Positions 8,295 to 17,565 are shown, counted from the first letter of the stretch. The stretch is DNA of 64,000 nt from DASRDU01 sp035652435 (GCA_035652435.1 DASRDU010000115.1:56979-120978); one strand, 5' to 3'. Notes: generated by a model not told the origin, from the letters alone. Made by a program: numbers and translations.

Positions 8295-11200
8295 TCACTC
8301 TGCCCGCAGAATGCCGAGCGGTTTTTTCATCATCACGTCCCAGCTCGACACGACGCCCACGGCGGCGACGAGCAGCAGCGTCACCGCCACTCCGGTGAGG
8401 TTGACCCCGGGCGCGAACTGCCAGGGGATCCTCATCTCGTATTTGCAGAAGGCCCACGTCAGCCCCATCGCGGCGGACGAGCCGATCAGGCCGGCCAGCA
8501 GCCCCAGCACGCCGTATTCGATCAGCGTGATGTAAACGATCAGTTTCTTCTGCGCCCCGAGCGTCTTGAGGATCGCCGCTTCGTAGAGGCGCTGGTACTT
8601 CGTCATCGCGACCGAGCCGGCCAGGATCAGCACGCCGCACAGGAAGACGAAGCCGCCGACGAAGGAGACCGCGAATGAGAACTCGCCCGTCCTCTTCCTG
8701 ATCTCCGCGATGGTGTCGAAGGCGTCAACCAGCGTGACGTTCGGGAACTGCTCGACGAATTCGCGCTGCATTTGCGAGCGCCGGGCCCCCGGCGGCGGGC
8801 CTTTGACCGCGCCGATGTAAGTCTGCGGCGCGGATTCGAGCGCGCCGGGGCGGAAGAGGACGTTGAAGCGCGTGATGAATGAGACGGGTGTGCGGCGGCG
8901 CTCCAAGCGGCGGATGCTCGTGACCCGGGCTGTGATGCGTTGCCCGAGAATATCGAAGATCAGCTTGTCGCCCAGGCCGAGCGCGAGATCACGGGCGTAC
9001 TCCTCTTCGACCGAAATCTCAGGCTCGGCGCCCGGCGTCGGCTCCCAGAATTTGCCGGCGACGATCTTTTCGTTCGGCTCAAGGCTGGGGCGGTACGAGA
9101 ACCGCTGCTCCCAGCGCAGTCGCCTGCCGACTTCTTCCGCCGGCAGGCGGCTGGGATTGTTCCGATCACGTTCGAGTCCGACGATGCGCGCCTGGACTAT
9201 GGGAACGAGTTTTGGCGCCGTGCCCGCGAGGCGCGTGAGGGTCTCTTCGGCCTGGGCGCGCTGTTCTTTTTGCACGTCCATCAGGAACATGTCTGCCGAC
9301 GACCCGTCGAGTTCCAGATCGAAATTGCTCAGCACGTTCACCTGCTGCAGGCGGACGGCGATGATGAACAAGGCACCCAGGCCGACCGCGGACAGGATCA
9401 CCTTCGTCTGATTGCCCGGGCGGTAAAGGCTCCCCACCCCCTGCCGCAGGGCGAAGGACGGCAGGTGGCGCACCCGGCGGAGCAGGTATATCAGCGCCGC
9501 GCCCGCGAGGTTGAGGACGAGGGCCGCCCCGACTACCTCGCCCATAAACATCCCGGTCTTCCTGAGCGAACCAGAGATCCAGAAGGCCATTGTGAAGAGC
9601 CCCAGCACGAGGATCAGCCCCGACCCGAGCCGCAGCCAGTCAAAGCGCCGCCGCGCCGCAGCATCCTGCCGCAGCACAAGGATCGGTTTGACCTTCCGAA
9701 TTTCGAGCAGCGGCGGCAGCGAAAAGAGCAGCGTGATCAGCACGCCCACGCCCACGCCATGCACTGCCGACGCCCAGGTCAGCCCCGGCACGACCTCGAC
9801 GGGGAGCCGCCCGGCCGCATAGCCGGAGGCCAGGTGAGTCACCGCCCACGCGAGCAGCAATCCCAGCAGGCTGCCGACCAGGCTGAGCGCGATCACCTGC
9901 ACGAGATAGGCGCCGAGTACCTGCCGGTTCTCGCCGCCCAGGCATTTCAGGATGGCGATGGTTTTGAACTTCTGCTGGACGAAGACGCGCGTCACGCTCG
10001 AAATGCCGATGCCGCCCAGTACCAGAATCGCGAGGCCCACCAGGGCCAGAAATCTTTCGATGTTCTCGAGCGACTGCGTCATCCAGTCCTGCTGAAAGCG
10101 GAACGACCCCAGCCAGTTGAGCCGCGTCGTCCTGAACTCGTCGGCCAGATTTTTCAGCAGCGCTTCATCCTGCCCCTCGTGCGTTTTGAAGAGCCAGCCG
10201 TAATTCACCCGGCTGCCGAACGCCGTAAGCCCCGCCGCCACCGCGTCGGCGTAATCCATTGCCACGAGCTGGACGGGGCCGAACTGCATCGCACTGCCCG
10301 GCATAAACTCCATCACGCCGCGGATGGTGAACGTGAGCTGCCCGATTTTGACCGCGTCGCCGACCTTGAGATTCAGATTCGCGAGCAGGCCGGGCTGCAC
10401 GAGTACGCCACGGTCTTTCACCAGCGCGGGCGTATAATGCCCGCCACCGACCAGTCTGATTTCGCCGTACAATGGGAACTGCTCGCGCACCGCCCGCAGC
10501 TGAACCATGAAAGGCCGCCCGTTCGGGTCGTCCGCCGCCCGCACCATCGTCTGCGTCTCAAGCATTTCCGTGTGCGCCGTCACCATCGGCGAGGCGGAGT
10601 AACGTTCCAGCACGGCCCTGGTCTCAGGCTTCCACGGCTGGTTGATGCCCACGCGCACGTCCGCCCCGTACATCGCATGCACCTCGCGAGCGAGCCCGGC
10701 CCTGATGTTCTGGATGAGCGAGCGCAGGCTGACGATGGAGCCGACGCCGATGGCGATGGAGAGGAAGAAGAGCAGTAACCGATACCACGACGCCCGCATC
10801 TCGCGCCAGGCCATGCTGAGGATGAAGCCGAGCGCCCCTCTCCCGCCCTCCCACTCTCCCCATCCTTCCTTCCCCCGCTCTTCCCCTCCTCCATTCTCCC
10901 GCTCTCTGTCCTCCACGATCCGTCCCTCGCTCAGGCTGATCACGCGGTCAGCCCGGTCAGCCAGCGCATGATCATGCGTGACGAACAGGAGCGTCGTGCC
11001 GCGAGTGCGGTTGAGTCTGGCCAGCAGCTCGAAGATGTGCGCGCCGTTGCCGGAATCCAGATTGCCCGTCGGCTCGTCGGCCAGCAGGATGGGCGGGTCG
11101 TTCGAGAAGGCGCGCGCGATGGCGACCCGCTGCTGCTCGCCGCCCGAGAGCTGCGACGGGTAATGGTGCCCGCGGTCGTGCAGGCCGACTTCATCGAGCA

Positions 11201-11567
11201 GCGCCTGCGCCCGCGCCCGCGACCCGGGCAGCCCCGCCACCTCCATCGGCACGAGGATGTTTTCGTAAGCCGTGAGCGAAGGGACAAGGTGGAACGACTG
11301 GAAGATGAAACCGACCTTCGCGCCCCGCAGCCGGGCCAGTTCGTCTTCACTCATCTGCGTCAGGTATTCGCCGTCGAGCGCGATGTAGCCGGTGGTCGGG
11401 CCGTCCAGCCCGGCGATGAGCGAGAGCAGCGTGGATTTGCCGCTGCCCGAAGGGCCGACGACAGCCACGAACTGCCCTCTCGCGACGGACAGATCCACCT
11501 TATGCAGGATGGTCAGCTTCTCGGCACCGCTCGTCACGGTTTTCGAGACGCTGATCAGCCGGATCAT
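8295..11567 (-). CDS. ABC exporter: LolD/YbbA-like ATPase fused to a YbbP-like two-FtsX permease
   Basis: About 1,090 residues. Residues 1-225 are a LolD/MacB-type ATPase (Walker A GPSGSGKST, signature LSGGEQQRVAIARA, Walker B ILLADEPTGNLDS, H-loop VTHDH). A low-complexity linker rich in G/E/R/K follows, then a permease with about ten membrane segments and large extracytoplasmic loops: one TM before the first loop, a central block, and three TMs at the C-terminus typical of FtsX domains. In E. coli the equivalents YbbA and YbbP are separate proteins. MacB is also fused but has only four TMs. Substrates are unknown; the family moves lipids, lipoproteins or peptides. I prefer the ATG at 11567 (MIRLISVSKTV); the frame continues to 11636. 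Confidence 0.88.
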   Translation of the reverse strand: MIRLISVSKTVTSGAEKLTILHKVDLSVARGQFVAVVGPSGSGKSTLLSLIAGLDGPTTGYIALDGEYLTQMSEDELARLRGAKVGFIFQSFHLVPSLTAYENILVPMEVAGLPGSRARAQALLDEVGLHDRGHHYPSQLSGGEQQRVAIARAFSNDPPILLADEPTGNLDSGNGAHIFELLARLNRTRGTTLLFVTHDHALADRADRVISLSEGRIVEDRERENGGGEERGKEGWGEWEGGRGALGFILSMAWREMRASWYRLLLFFLSIAIGVGSIVSLRSLIQNIRAGLAREVHAMYGADVRVGINQPWKPETRAVLERYSASPMVTAHTEMLETQTMVRAADDPNGRPFMVQLRAVREQFPLYGEIRLVGGGHYTPALVKDRGVLVQPGLLANLNLKVGDAVKIGQLTFTIRGVMEFMPGSAMQFGPVQLVAMDYADAVAAGLTAFGSRVNYGWLFKTHEGQDEALLKNLADEFRTTRLNWLGSFRFQQDWMTQSLENIERFLALVGLAILVLGGIGISSVTRVFVQQKFKTIAILKCLGGENRQVLGAYLVQVIALSLVGSLLGLLLAWAVTHLASGYAAGRLPVEVVPGLTWASAVHGVGVGVLITLLFSLPPLLEIRKVKPILVLRQDAAARRRFDWLRLGSGLILVLGLFTMAFWISGSLRKTGMFMGEVVGAALVLNLAGAALIYLLRRVRHLPSFALRQGVGSLYRPGNQTKVILSAVGLGALFIIAVRLQQVNVLSNFDLELDGSSADMFLMDVQKEQRAQAEETLTRLAGTAPKLVPIVQARIVGLERDRNNPSRLPAEEVGRRLRWEQRFSYRPSLEPNEKIVAGKFWEPTPGAEPEISVEEEYARDLALGLGDKLIFDILGQRITARVTSIRRLERRRTPVSFITRFNVLFRPGALESAPQTYIGAVKGPPPGARRSQMQREFVEQFPNVTLVDAFDTIAEIRKRTGEFSFAVSFVGGFVFLCGVLILAGSVAMTKYQRLYEAAILKTLGAQKKLIVYITLIEYGVLGLLAGLIGSSAAMGLTWAFCKYEMRIPWQFAPGVNLTGVAVTLLLVAAVGVVSSWDVMMKKPLGILRAE
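10836..10914. repeat. Polypyrimidine/polypurine tract encoding the ATPase-permease linker
   Basis: About 79 bases are nearly all C/T on the plus strand (G/A on the coding strand). They encode the G/E/R/K-rich linker between the ATPase and permease halves of the fused ABC transporter. Such a tract looks like expanded simple sequence, as might arise if an intergenic spacer were taken into the reading frame. Confidence 0.7.
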
Positions 11568-11965
11568 CGGGCGTGGTGCCGTCATAAACATGGCGCGAAT
11601 AAATGCAAACAAGTCCGGTCGCAGGCCGGTAATCAACTGCCATCCAAATCCTGTGCCACCAGGGCCCCGCCCCGGGCAGCCGAACTGACGGATTTAACGA
11701 GGAAGGCAGTCGCGGAGTTGCGTCGGAGTGTGCGCTTCCGGGATTGAATAATCCCACGACTGGGAATTTCCCGGCAAAGGTTTGTGTCCCCGGGCAAACG
11801 AACCCGAGGCGCGACGGCATTGATTGACACCAAATGCCGCGAGAGTGTAGTTTTCGCGGTGCAGGCAGTCAGGCCGCCCGCGCCCTGGTTTTCCACTATC
11901 TCAGAAACAACGACGTATTCTGATGCCCGCCACGTTTCGCATCAGAGAAAGGTTGAAAGCACGTT
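11568..11965. other. Divergent intergenic region, about 400 bp
   Basis: This region separates the minus-strand ABC transporter from the plus-strand secreted protein and must hold both promoters. I see no convincing sigma-70 box pair. The one clear structure is a short inverted repeat at 11919-11946, described separately. No credible coding sequence is visible. Confidence 0.5.
11919..11946 (+). promoter_or_regulatory. Inverted repeat just upstream of the secreted-protein gene
   Basis: Perfect 8-bp arms TCTGATGC and GCATCAGA are separated by 12 nt and lie about 20 bp before the ATG at 11966. This could be an operator or a 5'-leader hairpin close to the ribosome site. Only the inverted repeat is observed. 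Confidence 0.4.
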
Positions 11966-12679
11966 ATGAAAATGCTCCGGTATCTGTCGTCACTGGCCCT
12001 GCTCGTCATTGCATTCCCGATCCTGGCCGCCGCGCAATCAGCGCAGGTCGCCGGGGCGTGGGACCTCATCCTTAACACGCCGAACGGCCCCGTCAACGTC
12101 AAAGTGACCTTCAAACAGGAAGGCGACAAACTCACCGGCCTTCTCAAAAGCGAGCGGGGTGAGCTTCCGGCACAGGTCGCGGTGAGCGGCAAAGAGATCA
12201 AAATAAATTACACGGTCAAATATGACGGGAATGACCTGGCCATTGCGATGAAAGGCAATGTCGACGGCGACGCGATGAAGGGCACCGTGGATTTCGGCGG
12301 TCTGGCCGAAGGCGACTGGACGGCCAAACGCGCGGCTGAGGCGGGCACTGGCGGCGGCCAGGCTTCAGCCCCGAGCGCCGCATCAGGCGATAAGATTGAC
12401 CTGACCGGCCAGTGGACTTTCGCCGTCGAGACCTCTGCCGGCTCCGGCTCGCCGAGTTTCGTCTTCAGGCAGGAGGGCGAAACGCTGACGGGCCAGTACA
12501 GCGGCGCGCTCGGCGAGGCCCCGCTCAAAGGCACGGTCAAGGGGAACGAAATCAATTTCACGATCGAAGTCAGTCAGGGGAAGCTCGTTTACAAAGGTAA
12601 AATCGAGAACGGCGTGATCAAAGGCACCGTGACCCTGGGCGACCTCGGGTCGGGGACCTTCACTGGGAAGAGAAAGTAG
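11966..12679 (+). CDS. Secreted protein with two tandem beta-rich domains
   Basis: A 237-residue protein with a signal peptide (MKMLRYLSSLALLVIAFPILAAAQS, cleavage after AAA or nearby). The mature part is two copies of a domain of about 95 residues: GAWDLILNTPNGPVNVKVTF...GDWTAKR and GQWTFAVETSAGSGSPSFVF...GTFTGKR. Each has the pattern W-x-F/L, FKQEGDKLTG or FRQEGETLTG, and KGNVDGDAMKGTV or KGKIENGVIKGTV. A Gly/Ser/Ala linker joins them. The alternating pattern suggests small beta-barrels exposed in the periplasm or outside. I do not know a function. A strong hairpin follows at 12695-12735. Confidence 0.8.
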   Translation: MKMLRYLSSLALLVIAFPILAAAQSAQVAGAWDLILNTPNGPVNVKVTFKQEGDKLTGLLKSERGELPAQVAVSGKEIKINYTVKYDGNDLAIAMKGNVDGDAMKGTVDFGGLAEGDWTAKRAAEAGTGGGQASAPSAASGDKIDLTGQWTFAVETSAGSGSPSFVFRQEGETLTGQYSGALGEAPLKGTVKGNEINFTIEVSQGKLVYKGKIENGVIKGTVTLGDLGSGTFTGKRK

Positions 12680-12694
12680 CGGGCAATGAAAATG

Positions 12695-12735
12695 AAAAGT
12701 CCTGAGTCAGAATGACATTCTGACTCAGGACTTTT
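12695..12735. terminator. Perfect 20-bp-arm hairpin between convergent genes
   Basis: Arms 12695-12714 and 12716-12735 are exactly complementary with one base between them, beginning AAAA and ending TTTT. The A/T ends on both strands make this a good bidirectional intrinsic terminator for the secreted-protein gene (stop 12679) and the convergent zinc-ribbon gene (stop 12771). Confidence 0.8.
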
Positions 12736-12770
12736 CACTTCTGTCGAGTCGCTTTCACCTTGCCGGGAGG

Positions 12771-13574
12771 CTACCGAAAAAGCCATGCCACTTTTTTGCC
12801 GATGCCTTTGACCACCCGAACCGACCAGTTGCCTCTGGCTGCCTGCGGCCTCCCATTCCTCTGTGCGACACTCGGCCGGTCGGCGGGAAGTTCTCTGCGC
12901 GGCTTCAGATGAACTTCGGGCTGCGTGACACGACGGGAAGCTTTGACTGGCGGAGGAGATTGCGTGGAAGCCTGCCCACGATTTGTCTCTGACGGGCCGG
13001 CGGCGGAGATGACAGGTGACGCTGCCGGACGGATCGTCAGTGAGTTGTCAACGCTCTTCTGCCGTAATGGTGAGGGCTGCGCCTGGGATGATGACGCCCT
13101 CGCGAGAGGGGTTTCACGAGTCGCGTCCGAACTCTCCGGCTGAAACTTCCAATCCGATCTGACCCCCAGCCAGAGTAACGTGATGGCGACGGGGAGCAAT
13201 ATCAAAGTGGCTGCCGTGCGCCTGCTGAATTTCGGCCCCGCCGGGTCAGGCGCCTGCTGCGTGAGTTCAACCGGAATTCCATCCGCCCCGTAATTTTCCC
13301 ACTCACTCGAAGAAGTTGTTTCAGACTGCGCGCGGCAATCGTCCTCGGCGGCGGCATTGATCTCAGTCTCGCAGGCGCGGCAGAAACTGCGGTCCGCCTC
13401 AATCTCGCGCCCGCAGCTGTGACAACGACCCTCCATCGTCGGCGGCGAGGTGTAAGACCATTCGGCGGCGCGCCCGATTGATTCTTCGGGGGCGGCCCCG
13501 GCCAGCGGGTACCCGCAGGACTCACAATGGACTGAGGAAGACTGGCTCTCGCGTTCACAGACCTCGCAGTACAT
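12771..13574 (-). CDS. Zinc-ribbon membrane protein, hypothetical
   Basis: A 267-residue protein with two N-terminal zinc ribbons: CEVCERES with CESCGYPL, and CHSCGREI with CRACETEI. An acidic/serine-rich cytoplasmic stretch follows, then one membrane helix (TAATLILLPVAITLLWLGV, around residue 145-165). The long outer tail is rich in Pro, Ser, Gln and Arg, with a basic C-terminus. I chose the ATG at 13574 because GGGAGG sits 5 nt upstream; the frame is open to 13706 but that part looks non-coding. This layout resembles poorly studied zinc-ribbon anchor proteins that may bind a cytoplasmic partner. Function unknown. Confidence 0.75.
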   Translation of the reverse strand: MYCEVCERESQSSSVHCESCGYPLAGAAPEESIGRAAEWSYTSPPTMEGRCHSCGREIEADRSFCRACETEINAAAEDDCRAQSETTSSSEWENYGADGIPVELTQQAPDPAGPKFSRRTAATLILLPVAITLLWLGVRSDWKFQPESSDATRETPLARASSSQAQPSPLRQKSVDNSLTIRPAASPVISAAGPSETNRGQASTQSPPPVKASRRVTQPEVHLKPRRELPADRPSVAQRNGRPQAARGNWSVRVVKGIGKKVAWLFR

Positions 13575-13675
13575 GCATGCCTCCCGAATGCTCGCGTTCC
13601 CCGCAGTCGCGTCAGGCCTGATCAGGCCGCGGCACTCTTCAAATGCAGACAGGTTTTCGCAAGGGGAGTGTCTGA

Positions 13676-13706
13676 ATTCTAGCACAGTGCCGGGAGCCAC
13701 TATCAA
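13676..13706 (-). promoter_or_regulatory. Possible promoter of the zinc-ribbon gene
   Basis: On the minus strand a TTGATA (13701-13706) and a good -10 TAGAAT (13676-13681) are 19 nt apart, slightly long. The leader would be about 95 nt and would contain the perfect 14-bp palindrome GGCCTGATCAGGCC at 13615-13628. Confidence 0.35.
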
Positions 13707-13779
13707 TGCTTCGGTGATGCGGCAACGGGGATTAATGATTGCAATCAGGCAGGCGGCTGAAGGGAACAGAACGAAGGGG

Positions 13780-15558
13780 TTATTTCTTTACCCACGCGTC
13801 CGAGATGACGGCTTCGACCACGACCGGCACGCGCGAGATGAATTCTTTCCCGGCGGCAACCATCGTCCCGGAAACGATGCGCGCGGTCTCACCCGCACTC
13901 GCCTCGTCGCACTCGACCACCAGTTCGTCGTGGATGCTGTTGATGATCTGCGCGTCGCGGTTCATGAGCGCGTCATCCGTCAGCCTGATCGCGCGCTTGA
14001 GGATGTCCGAACTCGTTCCCTGGATGGGAGTGTTACGGCCGACGCGTTTGAGCGCGCCGAGCTGCTGGTGGTCATTCACATCGAAGCGGTAAACCCACAG
14101 GCGGCCTGAGGCGGTGCGGCTGCGGCCTTCGCGCACGGCGGCCTCCGATGCGTCGCGCAACCAGCGGGCGACCCCGGCGTAAGCGGCGAAGTAACGGTCA
14201 ATCAGACGGCCCGCCTCTTCGACCGGGATTTCCAGCATCCCGGCCAGTCCGTCGGCGCCCATCCCGTAAATGATTCCGTAATTCAGCCGCTTGGCGTATT
14301 CTCGCTGCTGAGCGGTTACCTCTTCGAGCGGAATGCCGAGCATCTGCGACGCGGTCGCGCGGTGCAGGTCGGCGCCGGAAGTGAAGGCCTGCTGCAAAGC
14401 CTCGTCCCCGGCGAAGTCGGCGAGGATGCGCAGCTCTATCTGTGAGTAATCCGCCACCACGAGCTTGCGCCCTCGGGGCGCGCGAAAACAGGAGCGGTAC
14501 TCGACCGCGTGCGGAACCTGCTGCAGGCTCGGCGAGGAGCAGGTCATCCGCCCGGTCGGCGTGCCGATCTGCCGGAAGTTCGCGTGAATGCGCCCGGTCA
14601 CCTGGTTGATGTAATCGAGCATCCCTTCGCCGTAAGAACCGAGACTCTTGCTCAGGTGGCGGTATTCGAGCAGCAGCTCGATCACCGGGTACTGGTGCGC
14701 CAGCCGCTGCAACCTCCGCTCGCGCGTGTCGTCAACCTTGATCCCCATGCGGGCGAGCGCCTCGCGCACCTGCGCCGGACTGTCGAGGTTGATTTGCGCG
14801 CCGCTCTCAAAGAGGCTCATCTGCGGGGCGCCGCTGCCGAGCTGCTTCTGCAATTCGGCAGCGACCTTCTCGTGCGCGGCCTTGACGTGACCGACCTGGG
14901 CGCGCCAGCAACTGGCATCGAGGTAAATTCCGGCCAGCTCCATCGCGGCAATCGCCATCACACAATCGAATTCGAGTTGCGCCGCGCGTTCAAGCCCCAT
15001 TTCCGCGAGCAGCGGCACCAGCTTCTCGCGCAGGGCCAGCACGGCGATGGCGTCGAGCGCGGCGTATTCGAGCTGGTACTCGGTCAGATCGCCCGACCAG
15101 TCGCTCATTTGCGCGCCCTTATCAAGCTGCCAGCCCAGGTAACGCCGCGCCGCGGCCTCCAGACTGTGGCGGTCGTCTTCATTGCCCGCGCTGATCAGCT
15201 GGCTCGCCAGCATCGTGTCGTAAACCGCGCCCAGCCTGACGCCGTAATGACGCATGACGAATTCGACGTCGAATTTCGCGTTGTGCGCCACCTTCACCGG
15301 GCGGGCCGCGGCCAGCAGTTCCAGCACCGGCCTGAGCTGTTCGCGCGTGAGACTGAAACAGTCAATCACGTAAGCCGCCTGCTCGCCGGCTTCGCCCCCC
15401 GATGAGGCCGCGAACTGCATCAGCCGCAGCTTCGAGGTGTGCGGATCGAGCCCGGTCGTTTCCGTATCGAAGCCGATGAACTCCGCCCGGCGCAGCACCT
15501 CCACGGCCTGCGCCAGTTCACCGGGCTGCTTAATCAGTTTGTAGTCTTTTTTGTTCAC
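13780..15558 (-). CDS. Family A DNA polymerase with 3'-5' exonuclease, no 5'-nuclease domain
   Basis: A 592-residue Klenow-like protein. The DEDDy exonuclease is intact: FIGFDTETTGLD (Asp31, Glu33), HNAKFDVEF, and YAALDA with Tyr and Asp. The polymerase domain carries motif A VVADYSQIELRILA, motif B REYAKRLNYGIIYG and motif C SIHDELVVE. Motif B has Tyr where E. coli Pol I has Phe762. The 5' flap-nuclease domain of ordinary Pol I is absent, and the protein starts directly with the exonuclease, so this is a full gene and not a fragment. It starts at GTG 15558, overlapping the end of the MFS gene by 29 bp, so it is probably translated from the same mRNA. It is likely an accessory repair polymerase. 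Confidence 0.9.
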   Translation of the reverse strand: MNKKDYKLIKQPGELAQAVEVLRRAEFIGFDTETTGLDPHTSKLRLMQFAASSGGEAGEQAAYVIDCFSLTREQLRPVLELLAAARPVKVAHNAKFDVEFVMRHYGVRLGAVYDTMLASQLISAGNEDDRHSLEAAARRYLGWQLDKGAQMSDWSGDLTEYQLEYAALDAIAVLALREKLVPLLAEMGLERAAQLEFDCVMAIAAMELAGIYLDASCWRAQVGHVKAAHEKVAAELQKQLGSGAPQMSLFESGAQINLDSPAQVREALARMGIKVDDTRERRLQRLAHQYPVIELLLEYRHLSKSLGSYGEGMLDYINQVTGRIHANFRQIGTPTGRMTCSSPSLQQVPHAVEYRSCFRAPRGRKLVVADYSQIELRILADFAGDEALQQAFTSGADLHRATASQMLGIPLEEVTAQQREYAKRLNYGIIYGMGADGLAGMLEIPVEEAGRLIDRYFAAYAGVARWLRDASEAAVREGRSRTASGRLWVYRFDVNDHQQLGALKRVGRNTPIQGTSSDILKRAIRLTDDALMNRDAQIINSIHDELVVECDEASAGETARIVSGTMVAAGKEFISRVPVVVEAVISDAWVKK

Positions 15559-16789
15559 CGTTCACTTTCATCAACAGGGCCGCGGCGATCAGGCTGACCA
15601 GGGCGCTCGAAATCAGCGCCGTTTCCGCACCGAAGCGCTGCCAGAGCAACCCGAATGTCACGCTGGCGGGCAATGCCGTCACCCCGATGACGAGATTATA
15701 CAGTCCGAAGGCCGTGCCGCGCTGTTCGGCGGCGACCAGATCGGCGACCAGCGCTTTTTCGACGCCCTCGGTACAGCCGAAGTATACGCCGTAAACCGTA
15801 AAGAGCGCCCACATCCCGGCGCTCGTTCCGGCGAAGGCGAAGCCGAAGTAGATCGCCGCATACAGCACCCAGCCGCCGATGATCAGTGCGCGTCGCCCGA
15901 ACCGGTCTGACAGCCCTCCGCCCACAATCGAACTCAGCGCCTTGCTGACGTGCAGTGCCGCCCACAGCAGCGGGATCAGGGCGGCGCTGATGCCGCTCTG
16001 CTGCGCCCGCAGAAGCAGAAACGCGTCGCTCGAAGAGGTGAGCGTGAAGAGAAAAAGAATGGCGAGGAATTTTTTGAAGTCAGGGCTGAACCCGGACAGC
16101 TGGAACATCGCGAGCGGGTGCGTCATTGCCGCCTTCTCCGCCGCTGCTGCCTGCGTGCTTTCTTCAGAAGCCTCAGGCCCGCGCCGTTCACTGACCGCGA
16201 AGATCAGAATCAGCAGCGCCACCAGTGCCGGAACCGTGGCGGCCCGGAAGACGTGACGGTAATTATTCTGAAAGACCCGCACCAGCCCCGCGGACAAGAG
16301 CGAGCCGACAATCGCGCCCGTGTGATCCATCGCCCGGTGAAACCCGAAAGCCAGTCCGCGCGACCCGGCCGGGGCCGCATCAGCGATCATCGCGTCGCGT
16401 GGTGAGCTGCGAATCCCTTTGCCGATCCGATCAACGAGGCGCAACCCCAGCACCTGCCAGGCGGCCGTCACGAGAGCCAGCAGCGGGCGAACGAGCGAAG
16501 CCAGGCCGTAGCCCGCCACCACTATCGCCTTGCGTCGCTTGAGCCGGTCAGAAAACCACCCGGCGGGCAGCTTGAGCAGGCTCGACGTGCTTTCGGCAAT
16601 CCCTTCGATCAGGCCGACGAAAGCCATGCTCGCACCCAGGGTCGAAGTCAGGAAGAGTGGCAGTAATGGATAGATGATCTCGCTGCTCGCGTCGTTGAAA
16701 AAACTGACCAGACCGAGCGCAATCACGTTGCGGGGGAGAGAGGAAAAGCGGAACGCGGATGTGTCAGATGAATTCTGTTCAGCGCTCAT
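15530..16789 (-). CDS. MFS transporter
   Basis: A 419-residue major facilitator with about 12 membrane segments. The first is VIALGLVSFFNDASSEIIYPLLPLFL, and the cytoplasmic loop 2-3 motif is GWFSDRLKRRK. The segment DRIGKGIRSSPRDAMIADAAP is shared by a bacterial MFS subgroup of unknown substrate. I chose ATG 16789 (MSAEQNSS); the frame extends upstream to 17002 but that part is Arg-rich and reads like the reverse of the rhomboid gene. It lies 59 nt after the rhomboid gene start and overlaps the polymerase start by 29 bp, so it belongs to the nadK-rhomboid-MFS-polymerase run. Confidence 0.88.
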   Translation of the reverse strand: MSAEQNSSDTSAFRFSSLPRNVIALGLVSFFNDASSEIIYPLLPLFLTSTLGASMAFVGLIEGIAESTSSLLKLPAGWFSDRLKRRKAIVVAGYGLASLVRPLLALVTAAWQVLGLRLVDRIGKGIRSSPRDAMIADAAPAGSRGLAFGFHRAMDHTGAIVGSLLSAGLVRVFQNNYRHVFRAATVPALVALLILIFAVSERRGPEASEESTQAAAAEKAAMTHPLAMFQLSGFSPDFKKFLAILFLFTLTSSSDAFLLLRAQQSGISAALIPLLWAALHVSKALSSIVGGGLSDRFGRRALIIGGWVLYAAIYFGFAFAGTSAGMWALFTVYGVYFGCTEGVEKALVADLVAAEQRGTAFGLYNLVIGVTALPASVTFGLLWQRFGAETALISSALVSLIAAALLMKVNGEQKRLQTD

Positions 16790-16848
16790 GCTCCAGGCTT
16801 TTCTGTCCTTCGTGGGACTCCGAACTATCCACCCCCCGATATGTATTG

Positions 16849-17565
16849 CTAAAAGCCGGGCGCGCGGCGCGGCTCGTCGTTGCGGAAGAGGAAAACCAGA
16901 ACCATCCCGGCGACGAAACCGCCGATGTGCGCCATATACGCGACCCCGCCGCCTTCGCGTCCCAGCGTGCCGAAACCGCCGACGAATTGCAGCAGACCCC
17001 ACAACCCGATCACGATGATCGCGGGCAGCTCGGTAATCCGGCTGAAGATGCCCATCGGCACGATCACGCGCACGGTCTGGTGCGGGAACAGGACGATGTA
17101 AGCGCCCAGCACGCCGGCAATCGCGCCCGAAGCGCCGAGGCTGGGAATCCTCGAATTCGGCGAGAACAAAATGTGCGTCGCGCTCGCCAGCAGACCGCAG
17201 AGCAGATAAAAGATCACGAACTTCACGTGACCCATCTTGTCTTCAACGTTGTCGCCGAAAATCCACAGGTAAAGCATGTTGCCACCGATGTGAACCCAGT
17301 CACCGTGCATAAACATGGCCCACAACAGCGTCAGGTAAATCGGAGTCGGGCCCCGATACAGCTCGATTATGTTTCTTCCGACTCGGACAGGTCCCGTCAG
17401 ATCCTGTCCGTTTATTATTTCGTAAGGGACGACGCTGTAGCCATTGGTGAACGGCTCATTGCCAAGTTGATAAGCAAAGACGAGGACGTTGATCGCAATC
17501 AGCGACCACGTCACATAAGGTGTCAGTGTGCGCTGGGAATTATCATCGCCTAGTGGGAAAAGCAT
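16849..17565 (-). CDS. Rhomboid-family intramembrane serine protease
   Basis: A 238-residue membrane protein with six predicted helices. The catalytic serine is in GASGAIAG and the catalytic histidine in AYMAHIGGFVAG; the L1-loop/TM2 region carries HGDWVHIGGNMLYLWIFGDNVED, a strong rhomboid signature. It cleaves membrane proteins within the bilayer; substrates are unknown. It lies 52 nt downstream of nadK on the same strand and upstream of the MFS gene. Confidence 0.93.
   Translation of the reverse strand: MLFPLGDDNSQRTLTPYVTWSLIAINVLVFAYQLGNEPFTNGYSVVPYEIINGQDLTGPVRVGRNIIELYRGPTPIYLTLLWAMFMHGDWVHIGGNMLYLWIFGDNVEDKMGHVKFVIFYLLCGLLASATHILFSPNSRIPSLGASGAIAGVLGAYIVLFPHQTVRVIVPMGIFSRITELPAIIVIGLWGLLQFVGGFGTLGREGGGVAYMAHIGGFVAGMVLVFLFRNDEPRRAPGF

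Noticed and set aside
8940..10778. 612-codon open frame on the plus strand
   Set aside because: It is the reverse complement of the ABC transporter permease; the product is Arg/Gln/His-rich with no domain, and long antisense frames are expected at this GC content.
13615..13628. Perfect palindrome GGCCTGATCAGGCC as an operator
   Set aside because: A single 14-bp palindrome with no second copy or known motif; too short to claim, so mentioned only in the promoter entry.
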